Shown one piece after another: positions 35,885 to 45,198 of a stretch of DNA of 64,000 bases (its first letter is position 1; each line of letters starts with the position of its first letter). The notes under the pieces are model-generated. The model made no database searches. It saw only the letters and a list, made by a program, of their open reading frames with translations, and was not told the origin of the DNA. Source of the stretch: Cytobacillus oceanisediminis. Its GTDB lineage: Bacteria > Bacillota > Bacilli > Bacillales > Cytobacillaceae. The translations under genes and the position numbers were made by a program. The stretch spans positions 180,191 to 244,190 of the forward strand of contig NZ_VLKI01000006.1 of the NCBI RefSeq assembly GCF_007830235.1, given 5' to 3'.

Positions 35885-36739
35885 TTAAGCAGTTGCGAGT
35901 TTAATTCTATTGCCTGACGGGTCTTGGACAAATATCCCTCCGGTCGTTTCTTCTATAGAAGTACCCATTTCTTTTAATCTTTGCAGTGTATTGTCTCTTT
36001 TAGCCTCATTTGGCAAAACGAGGGTAAAATATTTTAGGCCCGGGCTCTTTTTTTCGGCTGGTTCTCCCCCTCTGCTTTGCCATGTATTAAGGCCAATATG
36101 ATGGTGGTAGCCACCGCTGGAGACAAAGATGGCCTGGCTGCCATATCGGTTCACAAGATTAAACCCCAGGCCTTTACAGTAAAATCTCTCTGTTTCTTTT
36201 AATTCTAAGACCTGCAGGTGGATATGACCCATAACAGTTCCGGCAGGCATCCCTTCCCAATCTTTGTCATTTCCATCACTTAATAAATCGTTGGCATCCA
36301 AAGGTTCCGTTGTCATATGTACTTCACCTTCGTCCCTTTGCCAAATATCTGCAGGGCGGTCAATATACACTTCAATGCCATTTCCCTCTGGATCAGCTAA
36401 ATAAATGGCTTCACTGACATAATGGTCTGATGCTCCCTGAAGCGGATAATTCCTTTTTAGCATATGACGAAGAAACCTTGCCAAGTCAGCCCGCTCAGGC
36501 AAGAGCAGTGCCATATGATAAAGACCTGCACTTCCGGCTTTTTTTTCAACAACCTCGCCGGCTTTCTCAATTGTTAAAAGAGGCGCTTCTCCATCAGCAC
36601 TAAATACAGCTTTGCTTTCAGTTCCCATTAAAAGCTTTAGTCCTAATATATCTCTATAAAAAGATCTGCATCGTTCTATATCCATAACCAATATCTCAAT
36701 TTTGCTGACGAACGTAACCGGACTTTCATGAAAACTCAT
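35885..36739 (-). CDS. Two-domain VOC protein, CatE-like ring-cleavage dioxygenase
   Basis: 284 residues with two vicinal-oxygen-chelate domains. The first has KIEILVMDIERCRSFYRDIL and ends ADPEGNGIEVYID; the second begins MGHIHLQVLELKETERFYCK, has GGYHHHIGLNTW and ends QDPSGNRIKLA. Layout and length match B. subtilis CatE (YfiE), a catechol 2,3-dioxygenase. In the second domain, His of GHIHLQV, His of YHHHIG and a Glu-like C-terminal ligand would bind iron; the last position (RIKLA) lacks the usual Glu, so activity is uncertain. GAGGTGG precedes the ATG. Confidence 0.72.
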   Translation of the reverse strand: MSFHESPVTFVSKIEILVMDIERCRSFYRDILGLKLLMGTESKAVFSADGEAPLLTIEKAGEVVEKKAGSAGLYHMALLLPERADLARFLRHMLKRNYPLQGASDHYVSEAIYLADPEGNGIEVYIDRPADIWQRDEGEVHMTTEPLDANDLLSDGNDKDWEGMPAGTVMGHIHLQVLELKETERFYCKGLGFNLVNRYGSQAIFVSSGGYHHHIGLNTWQSRGGEPAEKKSPGLKYFTLVLPNEAKRDNTLQRLKEMGTSIEETTGGIFVQDPSGNRIKLATA

Positions 36740-36784
36740 TTACCTTTCCACCTCACAAATTAAATGGTATTGTTCTAAATTTTT

Positions 36785-36861
36785 GGCTCTATTAAATTTG
36801 CCTGTTGATTTCCGCTCCAATCAACAAAGTGCCAAAATCAACATTGAGCTTTATCAAAGCC
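36785..36861. repeat. Short MITE-like repeat (77 bp)
   Basis: GGCTCTATTAAA to TTTATCAAAGCC, containing CCTGTTGATTTCCGCTCC directly joined to AATCAAC, so the centre of the long form is missing. Flanks AAATTTTT (36777-36784) and AAATTTCT (36862-36869) match at 7 of 8 positions. Confidence 0.85.
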
Positions 36862-36989
36862 AAATTTCTAAAAGCAGTTCTTTTAAAGAATAACCTAAAT
36901 ATAAATATACTAATGTCCCTTAAAACAAGCATCATTTAATACTTTTCCCCTGTATATATAAAAGATTCCTCTTAATAATGTATTTTTAT

Positions 36990-37004
36990 TTATAATTATT
37001 ATAA
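36990..37004. promoter_or_regulatory. PerR box of katA
   Basis: TTATAATTATTATAA is a perfect match to the PerR consensus TTATAATNATTATAA. It ends 7 nt before the predicted -35 box, in a position suited to peroxide-sensitive repression or to control of promoter access. Confidence 0.8.
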
Positions 37005-37011
37005 AAAAGTA

Positions 37012-37039
37012 TTGATTTTATATTGATAAATGTTATCAT
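37012..37039 (+). promoter_or_regulatory. Predicted katA promoter with a second Fur/PerR-like dyad
   Basis: TTGATT (37012-37017) and TATCAT (37034-37039) are spaced by 16 nt. The -10 region overlaps TGATAAATGTTATCA (37024-37038), which matches the TGATAATNATTATCA dyad of the Fur/PerR family at 13 of 15 positions. This gives two possible operator sites for katA. Confidence 0.55.
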
Positions 37040-37085
37040 TACTTTTGTAAGTAACCTATTAAACTATTTATGAGGTGATTAAAGA

Positions 37086-38543
37086 ATGACGAAAAACAAC
37101 GACCTTACTACTAGCTGGGGCGCACCTGTAGGCGATAACCAAAATTCAATGACTGCCGGCACACGCGGGCCAACCTTAATCCAGGATGTACATTTGCTTG
37201 AAAAACTGGCCCACTTTAACAGAGAACGTGTGCCTGAGCGTGTTGTCCATGCCAAAGGTGCTGGCGCACACGGCTATTTTGAAGTAACTAATGACCTCAC
37301 AAAATATACAAAAGCATCCTTTTTATCTGAAATAGGAAAACGCACTCCAATGTTTATCCGCTTTTCTACTGTGGCAGGAGAGCTTGGATCAGCTGATACA
37401 GTCCGTGACCCGCGTGGTTTTGCGGTCAAGTTTTATACAGAAGAAGGAAATTATGACCTGGTTGGAAACAACACACCTGTATTCTTTATTCGTGATGCAA
37501 TCAAGTTCCCTGACTTTATCCATACACAAAAACGCGACCCTAAAACACACCTGAAAAACCCGACAGCAGTATGGGATTTCTGGTCCCTTTCACCTGAATC
37601 ACTGCACCAGGTAACCATCTTAATGTCAGACCGCGGCATTCCTGCAACACTTAGACATATGCATGGTTTCGGAAGCCATACATTTAAGTGGGTTAATGCT
37701 GAAGGAGAAGGCGTTTGGGTAAAATACCACTTTAAAACAGAGCAAGGCGTTAAAAATCTTAGTGTTGAAGCAGCAGCTAAAATGGCTGGAGAAAACCCTG
37801 ATTATCATACCGAGGATTTATTTAATGCGATTGAAAATGGAGACTTTCCATCATGGAAACTATGTGTGCAGATTATGCCACTAGAAGATGCGAACACTTA
37901 CCGTTTCGATCCATTCGATGTAACAAAAGTATGGTCACAAAAGGACTACCCATTGATCGAGGTAGGCCGCATGGTTCTGAATAAAAACCCTGAAAACTAC
38001 TTTGCAGAAGTGGAGCAGGCTACCTTCTCTCCCGGAACTTTAGTACCGGGTATTGATGTATCGCCTGACAAAATGCTTCAGGGACGCCTATTTGCATACC
38101 ATGATGCACATCGTTACCGTGTAGGCGCGAACCATCAAATGCTTCCAATTAACCGCCCTCGCAACGAGGTTAAAAACTATCAGCGTGATGGCCAAATGCG
38201 TTTTGATAACAACGGCGGAGGGTCTGTATACTACGAGCCAAACAGCTTTGGAGGTCCAACAGAAGTATCAGAGCATAAGCAGGCTGCCTACCCTGTTTCC
38301 GGGTTGGCAGAAAGCGTGGCATATGACCATAATGACCACTATACCCAAGCGGGTGACTTATACCGCTTAATGAGCGAAGAAGAACGCTCCCGCCTTGTAG
38401 CAAATATTGTGGCAGCAATGAAGCCAGTGGAAAAAGAAGAAATTAAGCTGCGCCAGATTCAGCACTTCTATAAAGCAGACCCTGAATACGGTACACGCAT
38501 TGCCAAAGGACTCGGCCTGGCTGTACCTCAAGGCGTAAAATAA
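37086..38543 (+). CDS. katA: Vegetative heme catalase
   Basis: A 485-residue monofunctional catalase. The distal His motif is [15 protein letters not shown] near residue 55, the Asn motif is in [20 protein letters not shown], and the heme Tyr is in [14 protein letters not shown]. Length matches small-subunit clade 3 catalases such as B. subtilis KatA. TGAGGTGATT precedes the ATG. PerR-type dyads upstream indicate induction by peroxide. Confidence 0.97.
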   Translation: MTKNNDLTTSWGAPVGDNQNSMTAGTRGPTLIQDVHLLEKLAHFNRERVPERVVHAKGAGAHGYFEVTNDLTKYTKASFLSEIGKRTPMFIRFSTVAGELGSADTVRDPRGFAVKFYTEEGNYDLVGNNTPVFFIRDAIKFPDFIHTQKRDPKTHLKNPTAVWDFWSLSPESLHQVTILMSDRGIPATLRHMHGFGSHTFKWVNAEGEGVWVKYHFKTEQGVKNLSVEAAAKMAGENPDYHTEDLFNAIENGDFPSWKLCVQIMPLEDANTYRFDPFDVTKVWSQKDYPLIEVGRMVLNKNPENYFAEVEQATFSPGTLVPGIDVSPDKMLQGRLFAYHDAHRYRVGANHQMLPINRPRNEVKNYQRDGQMRFDNNGGGSVYYEPNSFGGPTEVSEHKQAAYPVSGLAESVAYDHNDHYTQAGDLYRLMSEEERSRLVANIVAAMKPVEKEEIKLRQIQHFYKADPEYGTRIAKGLGLAVPQGVK

Positions 38544-38604
38544 TAGACTAAAATATTGGGGGAAATCCCCTTCCATTCTCATTTTCATTCTAAAATTATC
38601 ATTT

Positions 38605-38643
38605 AAAAAGGCATCCATAGTGTCTCAATGGATGCCTTTTTTC
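38605..38643. terminator. Bidirectional terminator after katA
   Basis: AAAAAGGCATCCAT pairs with ATGGATGCCTTTTT around a 9-nt loop, located between convergent genes. Confidence 0.88.
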
Positions 38644-40044
38644 TCAAATAAACCACGCTTCATGTAAAAGTCTTACTCCACTTTCAATGTCCTCTACTGA
38701 TAATCCGCCAAACCCCAGCATAATCGTTGCATCCTCAGTAATCACATCGTTGTTCAATAGATATGCTGATGCAGAATAAACCTTTACTCCTTTTAACCCT
38801 GCTGCCTCAATAAGTTCAACGTCATTGCGTTTTTTCACCTTAAGCAAAATATGCAGTCCTGCCTTTTCTCCGATTATTTCTACTTTATTTCCCATGTAAA
38901 TTTCAATGCTAGAAAGAAGGGCCCTATGTTTGCCATGATAAATTTTCCGCATTTTTCGGATATGGCGTTCAAATTCTCCTGAAGCCATAAACCGGCTGGC
39001 CGCCTTCTGAATAACAGAAGGAACGTTTTGATGGTACAGCTGGTTTCCTTTCTTGTATTTAACAGCCAACTCAGGCGGCAGTACAATAAAACTCAGCCTG
39101 GCAGATGGAAGAAAGCATTTCGAAAAAGTCCCCAGATATATTACCTTTTCTCCTTCATCCAAAGCTTTTAATGGAGGGATAGGCATACCCTGATAGCGGA
39201 ATTCTCCATCATAATCATCCTCGATAACATACCCGCCAGATTGATACGCCCAATTCAGCAGCTTTTTTCTCTTTTGAATCGAAAGAATCATGCCCATCGG
39301 AAATTGATGGGATGGCGTAACATAAACAGCCTTTGTGCCAATTGGCAAAGTCTCTATATCAATGCCATCCTCCTGCAAAGGGATGGGAATGATTTTGCAA
39401 TTTTCATAGGAAAAGACCGATCGGACTCCATCATAACCGGGATCCTCGAAACCTATCATTTCTTTTCTGAGACACAAGAGATGAATCAGCAAATTAATTG
39501 ATTGCTGTGTACCCGATGTAATCACTATTTGCTCTTGCCTGCATTCTACACCCCTGCTTCTATATAAATATAAAGCTATCTGTTTTCGTAACTCTGCGTC
39601 CCCTTGCTTATCCCCATAATTAAAGCCATCGTAATCCAATGCATCAAGGGTTTCATTTAAATACTTCCTCCAATTTTTCATTGGAAAACTAGGAATATCG
39701 ATATCCCCATATTGAAAATCATATTTAAAAGTTTCCTTAGGCTGTTCTTTGGAGTTCATTGATTCTAAAGTCAGCGGCTGCTTAGGTTTTAGAACTTCAT
39801 CTATTGGCAAAACGAAAATTCCACTTTTAGGTCGGCTTTCTGCATATCCCTCTGCAATGAGCTGCTGATAAGCTGCTTCTATCGTATTCTTGCTGACTTT
39901 TAAATATTTTGAAAGCTGGCGGATCGATGGAAGTCTAGAGCCCGATGATAAACGGCCGCTCTCAATTTCTCTTTTAATATAGGAATATAGCTGTGAATAT
40001 ACCGGATCTTTTTTATTTTTATCAAAATATGGGGTTATCTCCAT
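38644..40044 (-). CDS. MocR/PdxR-family GntR-aminotransferase regulator
   Basis: 466 residues: an N-terminal GntR winged helix (PVYSQLYSYIKREIESGRL, LPSIRQLSKYLKVSKNTIEA) joined to a class I aminotransferase-like domain (about 110-466) with ITSGTQQSINLLIHLL, YVTPSHQFPMGMILS, DDYDGEFRY and a PLP-lysine segment GTFSKCFLPSARLSF. MocR proteins sense PLP or amino compounds and control nearby genes. The divergent flavin-binding protein gene 100 nt away is the obvious target. GGAGGAATA precedes the ATG. Confidence 0.87.
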   Translation of the reverse strand: MEITPYFDKNKKDPVYSQLYSYIKREIESGRLSSGSRLPSIRQLSKYLKVSKNTIEAAYQQLIAEGYAESRPKSGIFVLPIDEVLKPKQPLTLESMNSKEQPKETFKYDFQYGDIDIPSFPMKNWRKYLNETLDALDYDGFNYGDKQGDAELRKQIALYLYRSRGVECRQEQIVITSGTQQSINLLIHLLCLRKEMIGFEDPGYDGVRSVFSYENCKIIPIPLQEDGIDIETLPIGTKAVYVTPSHQFPMGMILSIQKRKKLLNWAYQSGGYVIEDDYDGEFRYQGMPIPPLKALDEGEKVIYLGTFSKCFLPSARLSFIVLPPELAVKYKKGNQLYHQNVPSVIQKAASRFMASGEFERHIRKMRKIYHGKHRALLSSIEIYMGNKVEIIGEKAGLHILLKVKKRNDVELIEAAGLKGVKVYSASAYLLNNDVITEDATIMLGFGGLSVEDIESGVRLLHEAWFI

Positions 40045-40144
40045 TATTCCTCCATCTGACCCTTATAAAAAAATCAAAACTGTCACTGTTAATCAGGTCA
40101 AAGCTTTTTTAAAATGATTTTACCATATCTAAGGAGGAAATCGG

Positions 40145-40696
40145 ATGTATTCAATGAGACAACAAACGATGGAGTGGAAGGATAAAGTAAGGACAGAAGC
40201 GTTTTTATCAAAGGTTAAGGTTGGTCACTTAGGTTTATCGGATGATGGTTTTCCGTATGTCATCCCTTTAAACTTCACCTGGCATAACGGTTTTATTTAT
40301 TTTCACGGTGCTTCTGAAGGAAGAAAGATTGATATTATGGCGAAAAACCAGCAGGTCTGCTTCACCATATGCGAGGAGCTTGGAACCATGTCAAATCCGG
40401 TCCCGGCCAAAACAGACACAGCCTATATGAGCGTCATGGTTTTTGGAAGAACAGAAAGAGTGGAAGATCTGGATGAAGCAACAACAGCTATGCAGAGCAT
40501 GCTGGATAAATATGTGCCCGGATATTATGCGAATAAGCTTGCAAGCACGCATGTTGAAAAATACCGTTCTTCACTGGGAAGTAAGACAGCAGTTTTTAAA
40601 ATAGTTCCCGAAAGTGTAACTGCTAAAAAAAATGAACTGAATGAAAACACAAGATTTTTTCCGGGCAGGACTGCGCTTTCTGATATGGATACATGA
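40145..40696 (+). CDS. Pyridoxamine-5'-phosphate-oxidase-like FMN-binding protein
   Basis: 183 residues with an FMN-binding split barrel (NimA-like): [55 protein letters not shown] and a following [12 protein letters not shown]. Many such proteins reduce nitro groups or act on flavin-type substrates; the exact reaction is not readable. It is divergent from the MocR regulator, and the spacer holds TGACCC and AGGTCA as an imperfect inverted pair, a possible operator. AAGGAGGAAAT precedes the ATG. Confidence 0.8.
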   Translation: MYSMRQQTMEWKDKVRTEAFLSKVKVGHLGLSDDGFPYVIPLNFTWHNGFIYFHGASEGRKIDIMAKNQQVCFTICEELGTMSNPVPAKTDTAYMSVMVFGRTERVEDLDEATTAMQSMLDKYVPGYYANKLASTHVEKYRSSLGSKTAVFKIVPESVTAKKNELNENTRFFPGRTALSDMDT

Positions 40697-40805
40697 TCTC
40701 GTAAAAATTCCCCCTCCCTCCAGCGGTTTCCGTCTAGTCTAACTGGTAAAAATCTAGTATCATGTAGAGATGGATTATTTATGGACAAAGTGAGGATTAA
40801 AAACA

Positions 40806-42365
40806 ATGAGTTTATTAACTGTAGATAAATTGAGCCATACATTCGGTGACCGGACACTTTTCAAAGATGTTTCGTTCCGTCTGCTGGCAGAAGATCATGT
40901 AGGGCTTGTAGGAGCCAATGGGGTTGGAAAATCAACTCTTATGAATATTATCACGGGCCAGCTTATCCATGATTCCGGCCGCGTCGATTGGACGCCGACC
41001 GTGCAATATGGTTATCTTGATCAGCATACTGTGCTTACACCTGGCAAAACGATGCGTGATGTCCTTAAGGATGCGTTCCTTCCTCTTTTTGAACAGGAAA
41101 AGGAATTAAACGAAGTAACAGCGAAAATGGCAGATGCCACACCGGAAGAACTGGAAGAGCTTCTTGAAAAAATGGGTGAGATACAGGACCGCCTTGATGC
41201 TGGCGGATTCTATTCCCTTGATATAAAAATTGAAGAAGCGGCTCGCGGGCTTGGCCTGGATGCAATAGGGCTTGACCGTGACGTTGCAGCCCTAAGCGGC
41301 GGACAGCGTACAAAGGTTCTTTTGGCCAAACTTCTTTTGGAGCAGCCGCAGGTATTGCTGCTCGATGAGCCGACCAACTATTTGGATGTCGAGCATATCC
41401 GCTGGCTGACAAACTATCTAAAAGAGTATCCTTACGCCTTTATGCTGATTTCCCATGATACTGAATTCATGAACCAGGTCTCAAACACGATTTTCCACTT
41501 GGAATTTTCAAAGCTAACCCGCTATACGGCTAGCTATGATAAATTCCTTGAGCTGGCAGAAATTAATAAGAACCAGCATATCAATGCTTATGAAAAACAG
41601 AAAGAATTCATTAAAAAGCAGGAAGATTTCATTGCCAAAAACAAAGCTCGTTACTCAACGACTGGCCGTGCGAAAAGCCGCCAAAAGCAGCTTGACCGCA
41701 TGGAAAGAATTGACCGTCCTGAAACAGCAATGAAACCGACATTCGACTTCAAAGAATCTCGCGGCAGCAGCCGGTATGTGTTCCAGGGCGAAGATTTCGA
41801 AATTGGGTATACAAATGCTCTATTGCCAAAGATGTCAATGACCATTGAGCGCGGGGAAAAGATCGCCATTGTCGGCTGCAATGGTGTCGGAAAATCAACT
41901 CTGTTAAAAACGATGCTGGGCAAAATCAAGCCAATCAGCGGCAAAGTTGAACAAGGTGATTTCCTATACCCTTCCTACTTCGAACAGGAAGTAAAAGCCG
42001 AAAACATTACGCCGATCGATGACGTATGGAGTGAATTCCCTGGATTGGACCAGCATCAGGTTCGTGCAGCTCTGGCAAAATGCGGTTTGAAAAACGAACA
42101 TATTTCTCGTCCGATGAACCAGCTAAGCGGTGGAGAGCAGGCCAAAGTCCGTCTCTGCAAGCTACTAATGAATGAAAGCAATTGGCTGTTATTCGATGAA
42201 CCGACTAACCACCTTGATGTTGTGGCGAAAGAAGAATTAAAGCGTGCACTGAAAGCCTATAAAGGTACCATTGTACTCGTTTGCCACGAACCGGACTTTT
42301 ATGAAGATTGGGTAACAAAAGTTTGGAATGTCGAAGAATGGTCACAGCAGCTGAATCCTAATTAA
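40806..42365 (+). CDS. ykpA: ABC-F ATPase (YkpA-like)
   Basis: 519 residues with two ABC ATPase domains and no membrane region. Both Walker A motifs (GANGVGKSTL, GCNGVGKSTL), both signatures (LSGGQRTKVLLAKLLL, LSGGEQAKVRLCKLLM) and both DEPTN Walker B motifs are intact; the linker with charged helices (FIKKQEDFIAKNKARYSTTG) follows the first domain. ABC-F proteins bind the ribosomal E site and help translation; the length, short linker and lack of a long C-terminal coiled coil fit YkpA/YbiT-type housekeeping members rather than an antibiotic-resistance factor. Confidence 0.88.
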   Translation: MSLLTVDKLSHTFGDRTLFKDVSFRLLAEDHVGLVGANGVGKSTLMNIITGQLIHDSGRVDWTPTVQYGYLDQHTVLTPGKTMRDVLKDAFLPLFEQEKELNEVTAKMADATPEELEELLEKMGEIQDRLDAGGFYSLDIKIEEAARGLGLDAIGLDRDVAALSGGQRTKVLLAKLLLEQPQVLLLDEPTNYLDVEHIRWLTNYLKEYPYAFMLISHDTEFMNQVSNTIFHLEFSKLTRYTASYDKFLELAEINKNQHINAYEKQKEFIKKQEDFIAKNKARYSTTGRAKSRQKQLDRMERIDRPETAMKPTFDFKESRGSSRYVFQGEDFEIGYTNALLPKMSMTIERGEKIAIVGCNGVGKSTLLKTMLGKIKPISGKVEQGDFLYPSYFEQEVKAENITPIDDVWSEFPGLDQHQVRAALAKCGLKNEHISRPMNQLSGGEQAKVRLCKLLMNESNWLLFDEPTNHLDVVAKEELKRALKAYKGTIVLVCHEPDFYEDWVTKVWNVEEWSQQLNPN

Positions 42366-42376
42366 CTAAGATGATC

Positions 42377-42401
42377 CCCTGCCTTGCAGGGTATTTTTTT
42401 T
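42377..42401 (+). terminator. Terminator of the ABC-F gene
   Basis: CCCTGC pairs with GCAGGG over a three-base loop, followed by TATTTTTTTT. Confidence 0.85.
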
Positions 42402-42510
42402 GGCCGATAAATTTGAATACCCACATTTTCTCAGGGAAATTATTGCTAATTAGATCGTTATTTTAGAAATTTTATTGCTTTTCTGCATCTTTGCTTCAAA
42501 AAATGCAAAA

Positions 42511-42538
42511 AAGCCGCACCAAAAGGATGAGGCCTTAT
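42511..42538 (-). terminator. Weak terminator after the DUF4139 pseudogene
   Basis: AAGCCGCACC can pair imperfectly with GGATGAGGCCTT; the minus-strand side is followed by GCTTTTTT. Confidence 0.5.
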
Positions 42539-42543
42539 AAATT

Positions 42544-43839
42544 CTATTCTTTTTCCACTTTTACATGTAAGCCTCTATCGACACGATACGTAAATGTTAC
42601 TTTTTCAAAGCTGTCAGGTTCAGCATAAAACCAGAAGACAACCTCCGAGCTGCTTGCCTTTGTATATTGGTAGCTGCTCTCAATAATCTCCCAATTGGGT
42701 TCATGAATATAATGGCTAATCCTAATAAGTGCTTCTTCTTTATGGTTTCGGATGATGTATTTATGCTCCTTATATTCATATCTTCCTTTTCGGTAGCTGT
42801 TCTTTTCAATATGAGTACATTTGATATCAAAAGCTGTACCAAGCTGGAGCTTTACCTTTTCGTTTTTAGAAGTGTGGCTAATTGAATCTTCACCGATGAA
42901 TTCGAGTGAGCTGTCTTCGCTGTCTTTCTGATAAACCTTAACTTTTCCTTTAGGCAGTGGAAGGCTAAGCCTATTTTCCTGGCTGTTTTCAAATTCTATT
43001 AATATCTTAACATCCTCAGACCATTTGGTGCATTCAAAGTATCTTTTTAAATTAGCCTTTTCAACTTGAAGAAAGTTAATTTGCTTGGTCTGATTATTTT
43101 TCAAAGTGGCCAGCCTTTCCAGTTTGTATAGATGGTAATCGGCAAAGCTCTTTTCCGTAAATTCCGGGGAAGCTTTTTCTGTATTGGTGTACAAAATCAT
43201 GTCATCTTCTTCGATCCTCCAGTTGTCCTCTATCCGGTTAACCTCTCCAGCAATCACTTTTATCTGAGCATCTTGATAAGTCGCACCGGAATGGTTATCG
43301 ATTTTCACCCACCCTGCCAATTGAAAGCCTTCGTCTGTCAATTCCATTACATAATTGGCACCCCAAGATATGCCCTTTGTCAGATAAGATACTGTCATAT
43401 CTTTCACAGGTCCGGGTTTTACCTTCCAAACAAGAGCCGGCCGGACAAGCAAACCGCCGGGCAGCTTTGGCAAAATGATTTCGCCCTCAGGATTAATCAT
43501 TATCTCTTTCGTTTCTGTATGTTCAAGGACAATTCCATTCATGCTGCTTAAAAGCCGGTATTCCTCCCGTGTATTCTTTTGTTTATCATAAAGATACACA
43601 TTGGAACCTATATACTTTTCCATCAATTTTTCTTTGCTGACCAAATCTTATTCATAATTCGTTTCCAGGATATTGACTCCTGAAATAATGATGGAATCTG
43701 TTTCTATTTTTTCAGCCACGTCCATGTATTGAATGTGATCAATAGCTTCATTGCTGTTGACTGAACGATTCTCTTTTACAAGAGCAAATCCTCCATTATA
43801 GATTGTTAAGGTCAGCCCATTAGTCTCTTCCTTTGTTCC
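42544..43839 (-). pseudogene. DUF4139-type protein gene, nonsense mutation and lost start
   Basis: The main frame (42544-43644) has a DUF4139-like core: VSYLTKGISWGANYVMELTD, a middle beta-rich part and a C-terminal VTFTYRVDRGLHVKVEKE. The same frame continues upstream through a TAA (43648-43650) as GLTLTIYNGGFALVKENRSV and ETDSIIISGVNILETNYE, clearly the missing N-terminus; a Tyr codon changed to TAA would explain the stop. There is no in-frame start: the ATG at 43818-43820, well spaced from AAGGAAG, is out of frame by one base at a short G-run. UAA is not a known recoding codon here, so this is a broken gene unless the bases are assembly errors. Confidence 0.78.
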
Positions 43840-44149
43840 TTATCCCCATTCTTAATAAATACACTAATAGCACGTTTATAACCGCTGTCATAGGGTATAT
43901 CTTCATCAGCAACTAGCTGAAATGCTTTTTCAAAATGAGAGGCTGCCAAATCTAATTTCTGCTGTTCTCATAAAGGATTCCCAGGTAAAAATAGCCGCTG
44001 GCAATTTCTTTAACAGGAAAAGGCTGTTGGACAGCTTCCTTCATGATTGCAATCGCTATGTCTCTTGAAGATGGTTTATCGTATTTAAAAGCTTTGTTCA
44101 CAAAATGTTCATATTTCTCTTTTCTTTTTCTAAATGAAAACAGTGCCAT
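43812..44149 (-). pseudogene. TPR-like small protein gene with a frameshift
   Basis: The first frame starts MALFSFRKRKEKYEHFVNKA after AAGGTGATT and runs to GYFYLGILYENSRN, then stops at 43952. One frame over, the sequence continues as LDLAASHFEKAFQLVADEDI and YDSGYKRAISVFIKNGDKEQ to a TGA at 43812. Joining the two gives a plausible 112-residue tetratricopeptide-like protein, so one base has been lost near 43958. It overlaps the damaged DUF4139 gene and both appear to be decaying together. Confidence 0.72.
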
Positions 44150-44306
44150 TTAATCACCTTTTTTTAGAGTTCTCCCCTATTTCCTTTAAATGGCTTCATA
44201 AAAAGCAATACGGGTTAGGGTTACATAGTGTATAATAAGATGAATTTGCAGAAATGGAAACGGTTTATTATTACCAAAAATATTGAAAAGAAGGACTAAT
44301 ATATAC

Positions 44307-45161
44307 ATGATTAATAAAAAGATTGCCTGGATTACAGACAGCACAGCTTTTTTGACCCATGAATTGCTGGACCACCCCGATGTTTATGTGGTCCCTCTTA
44401 CAATCACTTTCGGTGAGGAGTCTTTTGAAGATGGAATTGATTTGACAACAGATCAGCTCTATAGCCGCATACGTGCTGAAAAAGAAGTACCGAAAACATC
44501 TCAGCCTTCAGCGGGAAGATTTGCTGAATTGTTTGAAAAGTTAAAATCAGAATATGATTCAGCGATTGCTGTCCATATTTCAAGCAAATTGAGCGGTACA
44601 CTCAACAGCTGCCTTGCTGGGGCAGAACTTGCCGGATTCCCTGTTGAGGCTGTGGATTCCAAGTGTATGTCGTATGCTATAACAACACTGATCCAAAAAG
44701 GATTCATGTTGGCCAATAATGACATGCCTTCTCGTAAAATAGCTGAAATCCTGCAGAAAGAAGCCGACAAGTCAGAGAATTACATTCTGCTTGGGAGCCT
44801 TGAGCAATTTTACAAAGGCGGGAGAATGTCAGGTACACAGTATTTGCTTGGAAGCATTTTAAAGATCAAGCCGATTATCCGCATTAACCGGGATGGTGCA
44901 TTTGAGTTATTTGATAAAGTTCGTTCTGAAAAGAAAGCAATTAAAAGAATGATTGAACTGCTGGGAGATTCCTATAGCAAGCATACCATTCCACAGGTAC
45001 AGATTATGCATGGAAATGTACTGGAAAAAGCTAATGAACTGGCAGAAGAGATTAAATCTGTTTATCCTCGCCTCGACATTTTTATCGGGGAAATCAGTTC
45101 CACGATTGCTGCACATGCCGGTGAAGGCACGCTTGCGGTCATTTGGCATAATGAAAAGTAA
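44307..45161 (+). CDS. DegV-family fatty-acid-binding protein
   Basis: About 284 residues of the DegV family, whose members bind a fatty acid and deliver it to fatty acid kinase (FakA). Seen are ITDSTAFLTHELL at the start, VVPLTITFGEESFEDG, TSQPSAGRFAELFEKL, ISSKLSGTLNSC, LEQFYKGGRMSGTQYLLGS and a final ISSTIAAHAGEGTLAVIW. I place the start at the ATG at 44307 after AAGAAGGAC; a TTG at 44283 lacks a ribosome site. No FakA gene is adjacent. Confidence 0.88.
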   Translation: MINKKIAWITDSTAFLTHELLDHPDVYVVPLTITFGEESFEDGIDLTTDQLYSRIRAEKEVPKTSQPSAGRFAELFEKLKSEYDSAIAVHISSKLSGTLNSCLAGAELAGFPVEAVDSKCMSYAITTLIQKGFMLANNDMPSRKIAEILQKEADKSENYILLGSLEQFYKGGRMSGTQYLLGSILKIKPIIRINRDGAFELFDKVRSEKKAIKRMIELLGDSYSKHTIPQVQIMHGNVLEKANELAEEIKSVYPRLDIFIGEISSTIAAHAGEGTLAVIWHNEK

Positions 45162-45162
45162 T

Positions 45163-45198
45163 AAAAAAGCACCTTCCGTAGAGGAAAGTGCTTTTTTT
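45163..45198. terminator. Bidirectional terminator between the degV-like gene and hmgA
   Basis: AAAAAAGCAC pairs with GTGCTTTTTT, with an inner TCC/GGA pairing, between convergent genes. Confidence 0.85.

Noticed and set aside
43648..43650. Recoding of the in-frame stop in the DUF4139 gene
   Set aside because: The codon is UAA, not UGA, no hairpin is evident, and the start is also lost.
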